NCBI GenBank assembly: GCA_008360955.1
Contig: LUCM01006850.1
Coordinates: 44,928-108,927 of the forward strand
From: Fasciolopsis buskii
Lineage: Eukaryota > Platyhelminthes > Trematoda > Plagiorchiida > Fasciolidae
Length of the DNA: 64,000 bases
Direction of reading: 5' to 3'
The position numbers and the translations under genes were made by a program. Positions 1 through 13,500 of the stretch are shown here, one piece after another (positions within the stretch are counted from its first letter, which is position 1; every line of letters begins with the position of its first letter). The notes below the pieces were generated by a model. That model had not been told where the DNA came from. It was given only the letters and a program-made list of their open reading frames with translations, and did not search any database.

Positions 1-825
1 TGTGTTTCGTTGTTGTCAAACTTTTAGCGACTGATGAGTACGGGTCACGATCAGGTTGATTATTCACTGTTTCGCGAGAATGATTTGGCCAACCATTTCG
101 ATTCGTTTCCAAACTGGTTTACATAAACGATTTGTTGACGATATTCTTCTTTTTACTGACTCTACAAATTCTGTGGATATTTTAGAATTCTTTAATTTCG
201 CTCACCTCGATCCTTCAGTTTTGTATCAAGAAGACATCAGCGGTTGTTGTAATTTTTGGACATCAAACTCATGAATCTGTCTGATGGGACCATAAAAAGC
301 TCTACCCACAGAAAGGCTACATGGAGTTTCTAGTGCCTACGTTTCACAAGCCTTACACTAATTACGTATTAACGAGGCTTAATAAAGACCACATATCATC
401 GTACCAGGAGTATTTGCATTCTCGGGGCACTCCCAGAAGAAGAAAGCTTTGTTCATGCAATACGCACTGGTAACGGTTACACAGCAAAATTCATTGACGT
501 CCGTAGTCCACAAAAACTTAAGGTTGACCCAAGTTATGAAGCCATGAAGAAACCCGTATACATCAAACTGGCCTTCAAGGGAGACTATATTCTTGATGAT
601 GTGAGTCACAAACTCACTTCAGCCATAAATCGCACATTCCCAGCCGCAGAACGTCACATCTTGCCGACTCCCCGGAAGATTATTCTGGACAAGTGTGACT
701 GTGTTCAGATGTCACATTCTAACTTACATCTCGTGTACCATTTTACCTGCAGATGCAGTGACATTCACATCGGCAGAAAAGACCGACGGCTTTCACAGTG
801 TATGTCAGAACCTATTCCTAGATAA
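1..825 (+). mobile_element. Penelope-like retroelement relic (RT and GIY-YIG parts)
   Basis: The plus-strand frame from 56 contains RFVDDILLFTDS followed by a stretch ending HLDPSVLYQED, which fits the catalytic YxDD region of a Penelope-like reverse transcriptase. A second block at 544-825, in another frame, reads like the connection between RT and endonuclease (YIKLAFKGDYILDD, then NRTFPAAERH). It ends in LVYHFTCRCSDIHIGRKDRR, the layout of a GIY-YIG nuclease core in which the usual YIG is HIG. Several stops and at least one frame change separate the blocks, so this is a dead copy. The 5' part runs off the window. In the family, RT and GIY-YIG nuclease together carry out target-primed insertion. 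A LINE would not carry a GIY-YIG end, which favours Penelope. The class call is fairly safe; the exact borders are not. Confidence 0.7.
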
Positions 826-3800
826 TTTCCCAAAATAATGTCGCAAAATAGTGAGTAGCCATCTTGATCATGACCAGGAGATATCAGTCCAGGAACATTT
901 GATAAGAACGAAATGCAATTGACATCATTTCATGTCTGAGACCCTTATTAAAACATAATAACCGGAAGATTTTAACCTTCGGTGAACCAATGATAATCCC
1001 ATTGTACACAAAAGATATCAACACAGACTCTGCGTTTGCCGTGAGGATGACGCCAGTTGTTTGTTGTACTGAATTTAACAACCAAGCCCGTTCACTGCAG
1101 ATTATAATTGAATATTGAATAATTCACAGATTGGTTTGCGTGCGCAGTTGGAAAGAGGAATACGAAATGTTAACATCGTATAGTTCTTGTCTACTTTTGC
1201 TATACAACTAGAAATATAGCGCTCATTGCTTGAATTAATTATCTTTTGGAAACAAACTTGTATTCATCGTTTTTTAAATCTAAACATCCTTTTACCTGCT
1301 CCAATTAAACTAATACCGTTACTGCAGTCGAGAAAAAATTACCCAAAAGAATTTGGTAGGTAAATAATGTGGAAATCGGCAATTGGAAGAAATAGTTTTG
1401 TAGGAAACTAGTTTGGCAATCTATTGAATGCTCTATGATCAGTTGGATGTCATGCAGATAGCTAATACTAATACCACGGTGTTTCCAAAAGCCCAAACAC
1501 TTAACGCAGCGAACTACTGGGGCCTCCTAGGACATGACAAGTCAACACAATTTTCTTGCACCTACTTTGGCATTTAGGTTTTGAGGCTCACACGAGGGTT
1601 CTCATCATGTCTTTCGTCCAAGAGCAACGCCTGTGCTGCTACGAGACGGAGTCATCAATAGGTCCTTTTTTGGCTTCCATCGGGCCGGTCTAGTGAACAT
1701 GTGGAAACCGTCGAGTACTAGCTGACTAGTTAACTAATGTCAGAAGTTTGAGTCTACCTCTTCCTGTGAACCTAAAATACAAATTCAGTACCACTGAACA
1801 GCTGGCCGTAGTTGACAAATTACCTATTAACAAAAGTTAACGTATTCTAAATTGGTTGGATTCTGCGTGATATTGTTTCAATCACGACTCAGAAATTAGC
1901 CAGAATTACGAGCTTGCCCTTTATTTGATTAAACAATTTCGCAACCGCACATTAGAGTGAAATTCAGCAACCCCTAGTTTATTAGTATTAAAGACATTCA
2001 AGCAACTCCAGGCTACAGACAGTTGCACAGACGAAGTCAATGCCTCGGCAACTGAGCACTTTGCCATACTAGCGCACAATTACGGCCAAACTTCCTTAAA
2101 CGTAGTTCTGACTCTTATCAATGAAGGTCAAAAAATCTTTATTGGGTTTCGAAAGTCGATCATGAAGGCACGTGATTTGATCGCATTAAAACACAGGTTG
2201 GTGGAAACGTTCATTGCAGCCAATGTCCCTATTTCTCAACAATACTTTTGTTCCAGCACGATATTTGCATATAAAATCTATTAAAAGAGTTAAGTAGCCT
2301 GGGAAGCACAAGTAGAATGTTACAAGCGACGAAGTTAAAAAGTGGGTTTGAAAATATCTATTATCAGAAATACTTTAAGTGATACTCGTTGAAACGCTCA
2401 AAGATGTATGGAATAGTTTTCACTAACACAGAGACCGAAAATTCAGAACCCAATTCCTTGGATACATCACAGTTTCAAAGTCTTCCACTACCATGTATTA
2501 CATAAAAATATAACCGAGATTATTTTGCGCGGATCTGCGTTTTTAATACACTCGGTGATGGGAAAGGAATTTTTAACGATTCCCAAGACTTGAATTTTTC
2601 GTATGTAATTTGAAGACCCCGGTTCCCACAATGATATTGGATGTGACAACACATGCAAGAATATCACTGCGGTGTGAAGAGTAATCACCTATCACGAAGT
2701 GCTTCGCCAGAGCGTGAGTGGTGAACGCTGGTTCCGGATGACTCAATCTTTTCGCTGCTTTTTGGGCCTTATTTTATGGCCTGCAGATAAATTCCTTAGG
2801 GATTTATAACACTTTCACCACAATAGACAATTTGCGGTTTTTGATATAATTTTGTTAACTGATAGGAATTCGTTCTCAAACTGCAGCTTTTAAAACACAG
2901 CCTTTGACCTTTAGCTCTCTAAAGAAGCAGTGCTCTAATAGCAAGAGAATACCGTCTTATAAGTATTCCAAAAGTTGTAACGGAACAGGAAGACAGATAA
3001 CTACTGAGCTTCATTGATGCACCTTGGTGGTAATTAGATGGGAACTGTTCAAAAATGGAAGTGCAATATTAGGTCGTGATACACTTCACATATATTCGGT
3101 CACGGAAACCTGCACGGACAGCAACACTTTCTTCTCAATATCTGTCATTGATGCTACTTAAAGGCTGAACAAGTAAGAATAATTTATCAAGCGAATCGTT
3201 CTTTATGTTTTGGGAAGTTACAGAATCAGCATGTTATCAGTAAACATATCCTCATAAGAAATAGTTTTTCCCTTTAACTTTAAGATCTCGGTGTACTCAT
3301 CCACAAAACGCCTGTCATGTTTTCGCGAAAAGTCACGTTGATGATACTCACCGCGAATCCAGAATGACCAAAATCTTTTCCATGCTACATCAGCTAACAA
3401 ATCTGAGATCAGTCAGACCGATTAAGACAAGTATCCATGAAATTTCTAAATGAGGCACCAGATTTCTGAATGGTCGTTAAATTTAATGGAGCAAAACATG
3501 AGCTCATGAAGTATAAACAATTGCCTGAAACAGGAAAATATCCAAGGCTTCAAGATACAAGAAACCTCAAGAAGGACTTCAGAATTGGTGGAATTTAAGT
3601 AGCAGCTGCCCTAGTAAAAATCGAAACTGTTCAGCTAGGACATCTTCCTGCACCTCTATCCCGGGAATCTTATTGTCTGCACTCGGTTGGAATGGATTTT
3701 TTATCACTGTCACTCTGATTATTGAAATTTATTCGGCTGAATTGTATGACCATAACTGGGGCTCTATGTGGTCTGACGGGACAATTCAGCACTTTGCATC

Positions 3801-3989
3801 TGTGAGCATCTCGAAACCCTTATAAGTACTACTCCAGGCCTTGTGAGATTTCGTTGGATTACTAGGCGGTGGTACTGGATTGCATGGAAACACTTTTTGT
3901 CACAACTACATGAACTTCCCGGTTAGCCATCAGTCATAATACTCTTTCTGGTCTCCAAAAGTATTCTTCATTACCTCGTGCTCACCTTA
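826..3989. other. Intergenic, nothing recognised
   Basis: The reading frames here are short and interrupted and show no family motif I can name. A 60-residue minus frame at 3218-3400 contains WSFWIRGEYHQRD and DRRFVDEYTEILKLK but resembles nothing I can support. The area between a Penelope relic and a gypsy relic is probably old transposon debris. Confidence 0.4.
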
Positions 3990-5080
3990 CGATTTGTTTC
4001 AAATTCCGTGCATATTTCGTCCACAATAGGGTTCCGAGATCGACGCCGGGATTGTGGAATTTGCCGGTAATGGTTTGTGCAGGCCGTTTTTCAATTCCTA
4101 AGGTGTCCAGTGGATGCATGAACTGTGTTAACCAAGGCAAGCATCTTTTTCTTCGAGTTACAGTATTTCCTTTCTGGTTCACTGAGACAGCGATTCGCAT
4201 GCACAACAATGTGTTCCAATCCATAGTAATGCCTCAATATCTGTTTTACTGACATTCTGCATTAAAATGAACAAGCCTGATGCTTTAGTTAAATTGGGGA
4301 AGCCTTCTTTAGCGATTTATTAGTTTTTCGAATGCTCTCTGATATTCTGTAGTACGTGCAAACTTCCGACCTCTATATCAGTTGCTGTAATGGGAATATG
4401 ATGCTGGCGTAGTACTATAAAAAACGCTGATAATAAGAGGTCAAACCGAGGTAACTTCTCATTTCCTGTCTGGACGCGTGAGCCCTTCATTTTTTCAGGA
4501 TCATTTTCAACCCCAGACTAACATATGACGTGACCAAGGAATTTCATTTTTTTGAGGCATCGCACCCCTTATTGGTTTCAGTAAGAGACCATCGTCTTCA
4601 ATTGAATTCAGGATTGGCTCTAGATTTTCTAAATGTTCATCTATAGGGCAATCGTGTGCAATAAGATCACCCAAGTAGACAAGGCATCTCTGTGGCTTAA
4701 TTTCCTCCAATGCTTTGCTCACTAGACTCTGCAAATTTGCGCGTGTATCAAAGAGTCCGGATGGCACTATCTGGAATTCAAAAACTCCGAACAAATTAAA
4801 AATGCCGTTTCTTCCCGGTCATTCTGGTAGATCTCGACTTGGCAATAACTGGACGCTAGGTCCAGCGTAACTAAGTATTTAGCCCCAGAGCATCTCCAGT
4901 GTGTGGCTTACATGAGGGAAGGGAAGCTGCCTTTCTTGGAAACTTGATTAAGACAACGGTATTCGACACGCATGCTCAGCGCCTCAGATTTCTTGTTCAC
5001 CACCATGAGTGATGCAGCTCAAGGACAGTCCGAATGTGTAGACAGTTCCGACCCAGCCTTGTGCAGTGAATTCTGTTGGG
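3990..5080 (-). mobile_element. Ty3/gypsy pol relic: reverse transcriptase and RNase H
   Basis: Read on the minus strand from high to low coordinate, the order is that of gypsy pol. Near 5010-4950 is VVNKKSEALSMRVEYRCLNQ, matching the VxKKDGxxRxCVDYRxLN block. Near 4880-4800 is GAKYLVTLDLASSYCQVEI. At 4794-4507 comes FGVFEFQIVPSGLFDTRANLQ, then CLVYLGDLIAHD, DEHLENLEPILNSIEDDGLL and LKP. After a frame change near 4400-4320 there is a YQRAFEKL connection, and near 4220-4150 an RNase H-like SLSEPERKYC. The catalytic YLDD is YLGD here, so one metal-binding aspartate is lost; frameshifts and stops also occur. Protease, integrase and LTRs are not visible. It directly abuts a LINE fragment lying on the same strand. 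Confidence 0.75.
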
Positions 5081-5095
5081 AAAAGGGTCTGGAAG

Positions 5096-5506
5096 TCATA
5101 CTAGTAGGGCCTTGGTACAAACAAGCTGTGAGATGTAAAGATCATAGAACATGGCCAAAGACAAATGATGAATCGGATGTGGCGTAACGGGCAGAGTATT
5201 CAGATCCATCGGAGGATTTGGAATTATGATGCAACAAAGAAGAGACGTATCCAAAGTGTGCCTGTTTAGTTTGTAAGCAAAATGAAAAGGCTCTGTGTGC
5301 ACATTAACTGACGAAATTGGACTTTTTAGGAGGGCACATTTTGTCAGCTCAGAATCACGGGAGGTAAGAGCTATGGGATAAAAACAACTGGCTATAAAAA
5401 TAAAACTACCAGGTTTTGGGATAGGAGCAATGATGACGGGCCTCCAGCAGCCGGAAACAGAATACGCGGGCATCGATTTACCAAGATCAGAAGCAAACGT
5501 TTCCAT
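5096..5506 (-). mobile_element. LINE reverse transcriptase fragment, minus copy
   Basis: One 136-residue open frame on the minus strand contains VIIAPIPKPGSF, YPIALTSRDSELTK and FHFAYKLNRHTLDT. These correspond to the IIPIPKK..., RPVALTS... and LQFAYRxxRxxxDA blocks at the start of non-LTR retrotransposon RT domains. No polymerase YADD block follows, so only the fingers region remains. Bases 5243-5439 recur inverted at 7333-7529 with one difference. Outside that shared part the frame continues without a recognisable domain. It is a fragment, not an active element. Confidence 0.6.
5243..5439 (-). repeat. 197-bp inverted repeat, left arm
   Basis: The reverse complement of this segment matches 7333-7529 over 197 bases by eye, with a single difference (AAAAAG here against AAGAAG there, near 7446). 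Both arms lie inside LINE RT sequence and end at the same two points, after which the flanks are unrelated. Confidence 0.85.
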
Positions 5507-7332
5507 GGTAGAAGCTGCGCCTTAATTTGAAAGCAGTGAATACAGACTGTCAGGGCCCATACCTGCGGTTATTTTGGTTGAACGAAGGAGTTAGGAACAC
5601 TTAATTCCGGGACAACCGCGTTACGTCAGCGCGTTCACTGGGACAAGTGAAAGGTTTGAGTCATTGCGTGCTCGATTTGTACTGCCTGCGTCTGCAGTAC
5701 AGCCTACTGGTTTCGTTTTCTTCCTAGACAAAAGCCAGACATTTTATCCTTGACGTCTTCTCTACACAGCTGATCACTTTTTGGCTTGGATAAGGTTAAC
5801 GGATTCTTTTTACTTTCTTCGGCATTAACAATGCAAGTTACCTGATCTTTTGGAAAGCCTTTAGTTTGTGGTATTGTTCATTTCGTCTGCTTACAGCCCT
5901 CAAATTTGTTAGAGTTATAGGGCCCGGATGGCTTAAAACTGTTCATAGAGGATAGCAAATATCGAAGCTCAGGTTGGGCACGTCTTTGAAAAGGTTAGTA
6001 TTTACAGATTTATTAGAAAACTACGCGCTTGCCTTGTAGAAAGGTCTTGAATAATAATAATTTTAATCCAGACTAAACGGTTGTTTGATTTGTTTGGACT
6101 ATCCGATGGAATCAAAGCGGTCCAGGAATAAATCTTCCGTTTTAAAAACTAACCATTTGACCATTACAGCGCGGAACAATGGCCAATTTCCCCCAGCTCT
6201 TTCCAGAATGAATAGAAGTCTCCTCATAAAACCACGCACCACCTAACGCCTTTGAAACACTTAGCGTGCTCCAGTATTATAGGACAGTGTGGAACCAATT
6301 TAATGCGGATGGCCACCAACCTATCAGCCTGGATGGTGCTGCGTCGTCTAATACCAATTTGAAAGAATAACGTCCTTGGACGGCGTTCCGGATCTATTCC
6401 AGATAACAGTCAGCTTGCTCAGATTTCTAAACCCGTATCAATGACTTTAAACGGGCCATGCACATAAATTCTTCCGCCGGACCTCGGTTTCCTCGACTTG
6501 CTAAGCACCTCTGACTTAACTGACCAAACACGGCTAGTCAGTAGCCTTCACAAAAAGTATGTTAAAGGGGTTCGTGATTCTAGTGGGACCCCAGTAATCG
6601 ACCTTGGCAGCATGTGGTAAGCTGTTAAGTTCATTCAGCATTCCTCAGTGTTATCCAATTCGGCCAGTTACCTATTGGTTCTTCACCGGCGAAATATTGG
6701 TTAAGGTCTTAAGTGGTGTTTCGTAATACTAGTTTCGAGCTGGCAAATAGTAGGATGCTGGTGACCTAACTTGGGCCGACCCCCATCTGGTTATCCAAAG
6801 CGGAGGAACATGAGCTATTTGCAACAGACTCGCAAGAACTATTAGTCCATTCACCATGCGATTTGCAGCTTTAGTGTCGAGTTAATAATGTCCCTAATGG
6901 AAAGAGTGCTGAAGATAGTTGAATCAGCAGTGCTTTTCGGCTGCATGCATTGCAGAGCGGACTTTCTTTAAGGACCCCAACAGGAGCCTTTGACTTAAAA
7001 GTTTGACCTATAAACTGCAAAGCGCCCTTACTGACGTACAAGTAAGTCCAATGCTCCAAATCAATAATCTTGCATTAAAGTATTCTGGTTTTAGTCACTA
7101 CCTCACTGTGTTCATTACTAATAAAAAAAAATCAAAGGGTCAGAAGAGAGAAGGACTTCCGAGAGGCAGAAGTGTGAAGAAATCAAGAGTAAAGATTCTT
7201 GTACCAGTCACCCTTATTGTTTGAAGTTTCCATTAGTCGTGATGGAGGATCTCAAAGATCCCGATCGGGTACCATAACTCGACATACTTGGGACTCCTTG
7301 TTGGTTATGTATTTAAGGCCATTTCTCTAATT
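5507..7332. other. Spacer between inverted LINE fragments
   Basis: About 1.8 kb without an assignable gene. The minus strand near 6480-6430 reads GGRIYVHGPFKVIDTG, which might be transposon-derived, but it is too short to name. A 73-residue plus frame at 7003-7224 and a 62-residue minus frame at 6871-7059 overlap and carry no recognised domain. Confidence 0.35.
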
Positions 7333-7529
7333 CCGTCATCATTGCTCCTATCCCAAAACCTGGTAGTTTTATTTTTATAGCCAGTTGTTTTTATCCCATA
7401 GCTCTTACCTCCCGTGATTCTGAGCTGACAAAATGTGCCCTCCTAAGAAGTCCAATTTCGTCAGTTAATGTGCACACAGAGCCTTTTCATTTTGCTTACA
7501 AACTAAACAGGCACACTTTGGATACGTCT
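7333..7529 (+). mobile_element. LINE reverse transcriptase fragment, plus copy
   Basis: This is the inverted partner of 5243-5439. Translated on the plus strand it gives the same VIIAPIPKPGSF, YPIALTSRD and FHFAYKLNRHTLDT blocks of a non-LTR RT fingers region. The flanking bases on both sides show no RT sequence, so only these 197 bases were copied. Near-identity between two otherwise broken fragments means the duplication is much younger than the decay of the parent element. Confidence 0.65.
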
Positions 7530-10500
7530 GAATTAGCAACATTGCCAAACGGCCTGGCTCTATGGAGAGCATAGCCCACACGCTTGGAATACGTATATAA
7601 ATTTATTCCAGTGCATGAGGCTGCTGGGCATCTGAGCCGAACATTAACTTCGCTCCAACGTGAAACGACCCATAAACGTCTCATTCCTATTGACGTTATC
7701 TATCGAAGCAAAGCTGTGAATTGCGAAACTGTTGGTCAGATGAACTAGTTACTATCTTCTTCGAGTACTTCATCTATTAAATTTGACCGAATCGTCTTTT
7801 TTTCGTACGTGTGTTCTAATCCAAATAAACAAAAAAGTCCGACCCAAACATATTTCAATTCGTGTTCCGGGTAAAAACAATACTATTCTGCACTCTTCAT
7901 TTTTGAAGGAGTTGTCAGAGTTATTTCTTGAGCTATTTCTTTTGCTTGAGTTACACGATAGTGGCTTTTATGTTTAATCGAAAAAACCCTTAGAGTGCAT
8001 CGTTCGCCCAAAAATGGTGTAAAACACGAACACATGTTGTGAATCTTGTGGAAGATGTTTATTTTTGGCACTGGTTATGCGGCAGTACCAAAATATTTCA
8101 TTGTGATAATTATGCTTTCCAGCTACACACACCAACACGCACAAACGCTTGGAATCTAGAATCACGTAGCAAACAGAAATGTGATATTAGTAAGGGAGAG
8201 TTATTCAAGTGAAGCGGTCCGGGAAAGTTCATGTTCTCGTGTTACAGATGATAGCAGCGCTTTGAGTAGACTGGTGGAAAGGCAACATTTCCGCCAGAAC
8301 ATTCGAACTATTTAGCGAGTAGAACATCCCGTCAGATAAGCCGCTGCCCAGTGATCCCTATATTTTTAAACTACTTTGTGATCTTAACCCTATTGCTTTA
8401 AACGAATCTTTAAGAGTGCGCATGCACAACTAATTCAATGAAGAGTCACGTGGCACTTCCCCACGGCGCTGACTCGTCAACAAAGCCACTGAGATTCTAA
8501 TCCCAAATTTAGTGATGGTAGCTCTGATACGTCACCCGATTAAGTTTTAAATAAGACCCTTCATCAGTAAAGACATTTTACGTCAGCTTAATTGTATTTG
8601 GCTAGTTTGCCAATTTTCGAGCAAAGTCTAATTGTGAAGCCTATGGCCAACCCCTTGATGGCTGGAATGTTTTCGTCAGGCAACTCTTCATTCTATTCAA
8701 CAGCACTTGTGGGCTCACAATGAATGGTTTCCTTTGGTGCACGATGTAATCCCCGGCAAAATGTGCATCAAAGTGGCTTATGACAGTTGCCCCGTTTCTC
8801 GTTAACCAATTATGTGGGCGTTCTTTGATTCTTTGAAAAATCAGCCCTATGGTTTGACATTTTCATATGGCCAAACACCGCCAGTTTTCTGTCACTTTTG
8901 CCAATGTTCTTAAGTCCCTCCGAAATTCGGTTAGCATATCTATTCCACTACAATTACATAATTTGAATAAATTTAGCAAGGTCTCACGAGCCGGAGACGC
9001 CAGTGCAAATCCGAAAAAGCTGACACTGCTGAGAATCTCACATTCGGAATTTTACTACTCACAAGTAGCAAACTACCCAGGGTGAAAGTTATCAGCATTT
9101 CTTATTTCGAAGATAGTTCACCACAAACTGGCCTGCCGCATGAAACGCTGGTTAACCACTGATTGATGTTGAAACTTCTTCATTTCTGAATTTAGCACCG
9201 GATTTAGAATAATACAAAGGCATTATGAGAGATACTAGACATTTTTTAAGTGTAGGCTTTGGCGACAGTACTAGCTATTTCAACTAACCTCGTATAAACT
9301 TTGCTGAGAGTGGATAATGTGCTTCTACTTTGGAAAACGTTTCACTTGTCATCGGAATTAGCTAATGAGGCTTTTGTATCATTTAAACATCAATATATTC
9401 TTTTGACGGAGGCCGAAACATATCCCATCCCCTAATTCATCGGTGGCACTGTCAGCTGCACGTTAGACAATAAATCTTCGAAAAGACCAACAGCGTAAGT
9501 GGTTCACATAACGTAACCTTAAGTATGCGGACAAAGTTCTCGCAGTTACATATCAACAACGACACAGCTGGCGATGACCATGAAAGTCTTGGTGCTCAGA
9601 TATCAAGCGACGTACCTTTATCCATTTACATACTTCTTGTTGCAACCGAATCGCTTGAAAGCCAGTTCAATAATCGCTAATGTTCAGTTTGATAGAAATG
9701 AAATATTTCGGAGCAATCCAAACTGGAAATATTGTGCAAACTCACCGGGATCCGAGCTCATGCATGGACTTCGGTTAAGCTAGCTTTTTCATTGATTTAT
9801 TAGTCTCTGATTAGTCTGTTTATCTTAAGATGTCTGTGCTTCCAACAATATGAGAATACTGATTTATAGTAATTTTGCTCGCGTTTGGTTCGCTGTGTCA
9901 CTGTGGTGCTTCTGTGCAGTCCCACTCGTTCCAGGCTTGTCACGTTAAAACCCTAAGGGTGTTAACGTCAAAATACTTATTTTAAATAGAACAATCTCGA
10001 AGAATCTATTTCATTCGAGTAACCTCCATTTAAGTTTGCCACAAGCAATAATGCATTTCACCTAGATAGAGTAACCTCAAAATTTCTCAGACAGTGGCGA
10101 GCCGTACACAATACCTACTCTGTATAAAAATCTTTCGGATTGTGCAGCTTGGTCTGCCTATCGTTATTTTGTTGTTTGACATATATGCTGCTTCCCATCT
10201 TATCCACCAAATGAAATGCATTTGAACTTTTAGACACATTTGTGTTTCATATCGTTTATTAGTAGTCATCTTTTTTTCGCGGCAGCCGCCTTACCGTTGC
10301 TACGTTTATCTGCGCGTGTCCGACAGTGCATCCCCGCATGGGTGTGGGCTTGACAAACGGTTAACATGTCCTCGGTTGATTAATGAGCACTGGACCAAAG
10401 CGGAGGCAATTTGCGATAAAAAGGCAAACTCCTTTTGTAATTTGTAACTTTTTCCGGAGAACATCCAGTGTGGTAGGACGGGAGAGCCATACCGACAAAA

Positions 10501-13500
10501 ATTTTAATTTTTCGAACCAAAATAATTGAATTTATTCTATGGAACAAATTAAAACTGAATTGATCCCAAACACAGTAATGATCCCATTATTCCGAAATAA
10601 ATCAGTTGTGCCAAAAGCTAAACCAGAACAAACTCCGTAAAATCACATGGTACTGTGCGGGAACTGATCTATTTGCAGCCACGTGACTGTCAGATATGGT
10701 GTGAACTTGGAAACCTGGAATGTTCAGTTTATTCATTAGTGTTGGCCGAGCTGGGCGAAAAGGTTAGTGCCAACCACGGGAAGCAGACAAGCAAGCAAAA
10801 TGTCACAGGAGGAGCTTACACATCACACAAAATTGTTTCACTCGGTTGATGAACCTGCGACGACTGCAGCGCGAGGACAGCGCACTTGAATACCCTTGTA
10901 TGCACCCGCGTGGTCATTAAACCCGCGTTTGCCTAGTCTGGTATACAAGAACTGGGAAAGTTGCAGACAGCATGTAGAGGTTATTATCAGAGACTGAAAT
11001 TCAGAAGTGACAATAAATATGATAATATTTCAGCACTACTTTCACCAGCTGACGTTTTTTGAGCTTGAATTTTCAGGATAGACAATAATGTTTATTGTAT
11101 TCTTCATTTCCAGCGGTTTTATGCTACTAATGCGTACCGTGCAATGAGGGATATTTGAGGAGATTTAAATTAACATGCACTTCATTCGCCATTTCAAATG
11201 ATACAGTAGAGCATTATTTAATATTTTGCAGTTTTGCCGTCTGATATTAGTCCCAGCCCAGAATCAACGCGTTGATATACGCCGCTGGGTGCAGACGAAA
11301 GAAACGCCACCAGGAATAAGGTAAGCTTAGGTTAACTGAATCGTCCTCCTTGAAAATAGCACAAATTTGCTGGTGGCACTGTGGCGTGGTAAATTTGGCC
11401 TGCCGTTTAAATGACGCAGTTGGCCGTTTCAGTGTCCCGCTGACCCGGCGAGGTTCTTCAGAGAAGGTTCATGAACAGCTCAGCTAGCCATTGGCTGGTC
11501 TAGAACTGTCCTGTGGTCTAGCCGCTGTGGAAGGAAGCATGACAGACGACGGACAATCAGTGATATAAAGGAGTAGTGTAGAAGAGGTGACTTGTGGAGA
11601 ATTCTACGCAGATATCTTTTCTCCTTTTATCTATCTCCCGCATCAGACCATTTTTTCGCCATGTTATAGCTGGCACAAGGTTTTTATGCACATTAGTACG
11701 ATATACACATCAAGCATTGGGAGTTTGATGCAAACAAAACGATCTACTGTTTTCGTAAGGGCACTTTGCGCAAAGCTCGATGTTAATTCGAAAGAAATTA
11801 TCAAGTTATTGGATAAGCTGCAATGCACAACAAAAATCCGGTGGGGTTCCTATCAGAGTACAAAAAATTACCAAATAACTAGGCCAAAAGCATCAAATCG
11901 TTGTGGACTAGATACGCCAACTTGATTTTACGTTAACCATTTGCATTTACACTTTCACAGACCTCCGAATAACCGGATTTCCGCTTTAGATTAGTATGGG
12001 AAAAGATGGCGAAGAAATAATGTGATTTCCGAGGTGTTCAAATATGACTTGCTGTCGAATTTTCTATGGTAGCTGCCAGTTAGTTGATTGTTAGCTTTCT
12101 ACCGGTGTTAGCACAAGACGGTTTAGCTCATGAAACGTTGAGATACTAGAGCAGCACTGGGATAGACCAACGTGCAGAACAATAATGAGACGAGAGCATT
12201 TTACTTACAGTCAGTCCTACCCACGGACAAATATAAATCACAAACTTTCTGAGAATTTATAATTGTTTCCTAATTCAGCATGCAAAGTGTTGGCGAAACA
12301 CTGGAAAAAAATTTCGAAGTTTACTTAGATATCACACTCAACCCAATGTTGACAGGAACCTGACTTGTTCTCGAAAGTTTTCTCAAAAGGTTGAAAGTGC
12401 AAAATAGCCGCCCAAATAGTATTCATAACATTCCGTAAACACTGTTCTATCAAAGAGTTCTCATAAATTTGAGAATCATCCATCACATTACGTTCACAGC
12501 TGATCATGTAAGATATTTCATTCAGATTATCCACCACGAGGTGATCCTTCAGATGTAATTATTATTCGGCTATTTTGTGCCTTAAAAAATGTTCTTTCAA
12601 ATTTACGCATCCCGAAATGTCCAGTTGGAAACACACAACAATGGACCACAGAATTCCACGTATTTGGCTTTGAGCCACATCAACTTTCACCAGCCTCTGA
12701 TCATTAAATTGTGGTCGATGTATGCCCAAAGCTGGCTTAGATACAAGTTCTCCATTTGATGAACTCAACTGCATAACATAACAAGATAACTTTTTACAGT
12801 TATTTCTAATTGTCGTTCAAAAAACTGATGAAACAACATCTCAAGAATAGTCACCGTTTCACTGTTTCATTTAAACTATTGTTCGCAGTGAGTATTGCAA
12901 TTCACTTTTACCCCATGCGGTTACCTTCCTTTCAAACAAAGCATGTGCGCTCATCATCCTGCTTTGTTGAAAGTAACCAGTTCCAGTTCAGTTATGCCCG
13001 CAAACACCCATTCGCCGGCTCAGAGCGCTCAAAACTCGTTCGCTTCGATACCTTGGTGTGGAACATAAATCCGTTTTTCTTCACCTGACACTGTACATTA
13101 TCCGCTGATAAAAGATATCTTGGAGCAACAGTTACTATTTCTTGTCTCATTGGGGGACGTTAAAGTGGAAGGACAAAGAGTGAAATGCTCTAGTGAGGCA
13201 ACCTACCGAATTCGTTCGACGATGACCTTCTACTTCTATAGATAACATTATTCAAGTACATCTCGACGCTAGTTCGCCCCATACCTTTTCCAGTGCTAGC
13301 TAATCTACGTACACTTGCAAATGACCAATGCACTTGAGTGCACAAAACAGCTTTAGGTCATTCATCACAGCGGTTCGGTATTTTTGTCATAATAACTGTT
13401 TACTAGAGTGGCGATAATGCATCGCCCTTCATAGAAATAGAATGGTGTCATTTTTAAGTGAACACTTTCAAATAATCAATAGTAATCACGGAGGGATGAT

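Noticed and set aside
25..60. CTGATGAG resembling a hammerhead ribozyme core
   Set aside because: No matching GAAAC arm or flanking stems follow at the proper distance; the bases lie in the Penelope RT region.
3982..4224. 80-aa minus frame as a separate gene
   Set aside because: It lies within the RNase H part of the gypsy relic, out of register with the recognisable SLSEPERKYC reading.
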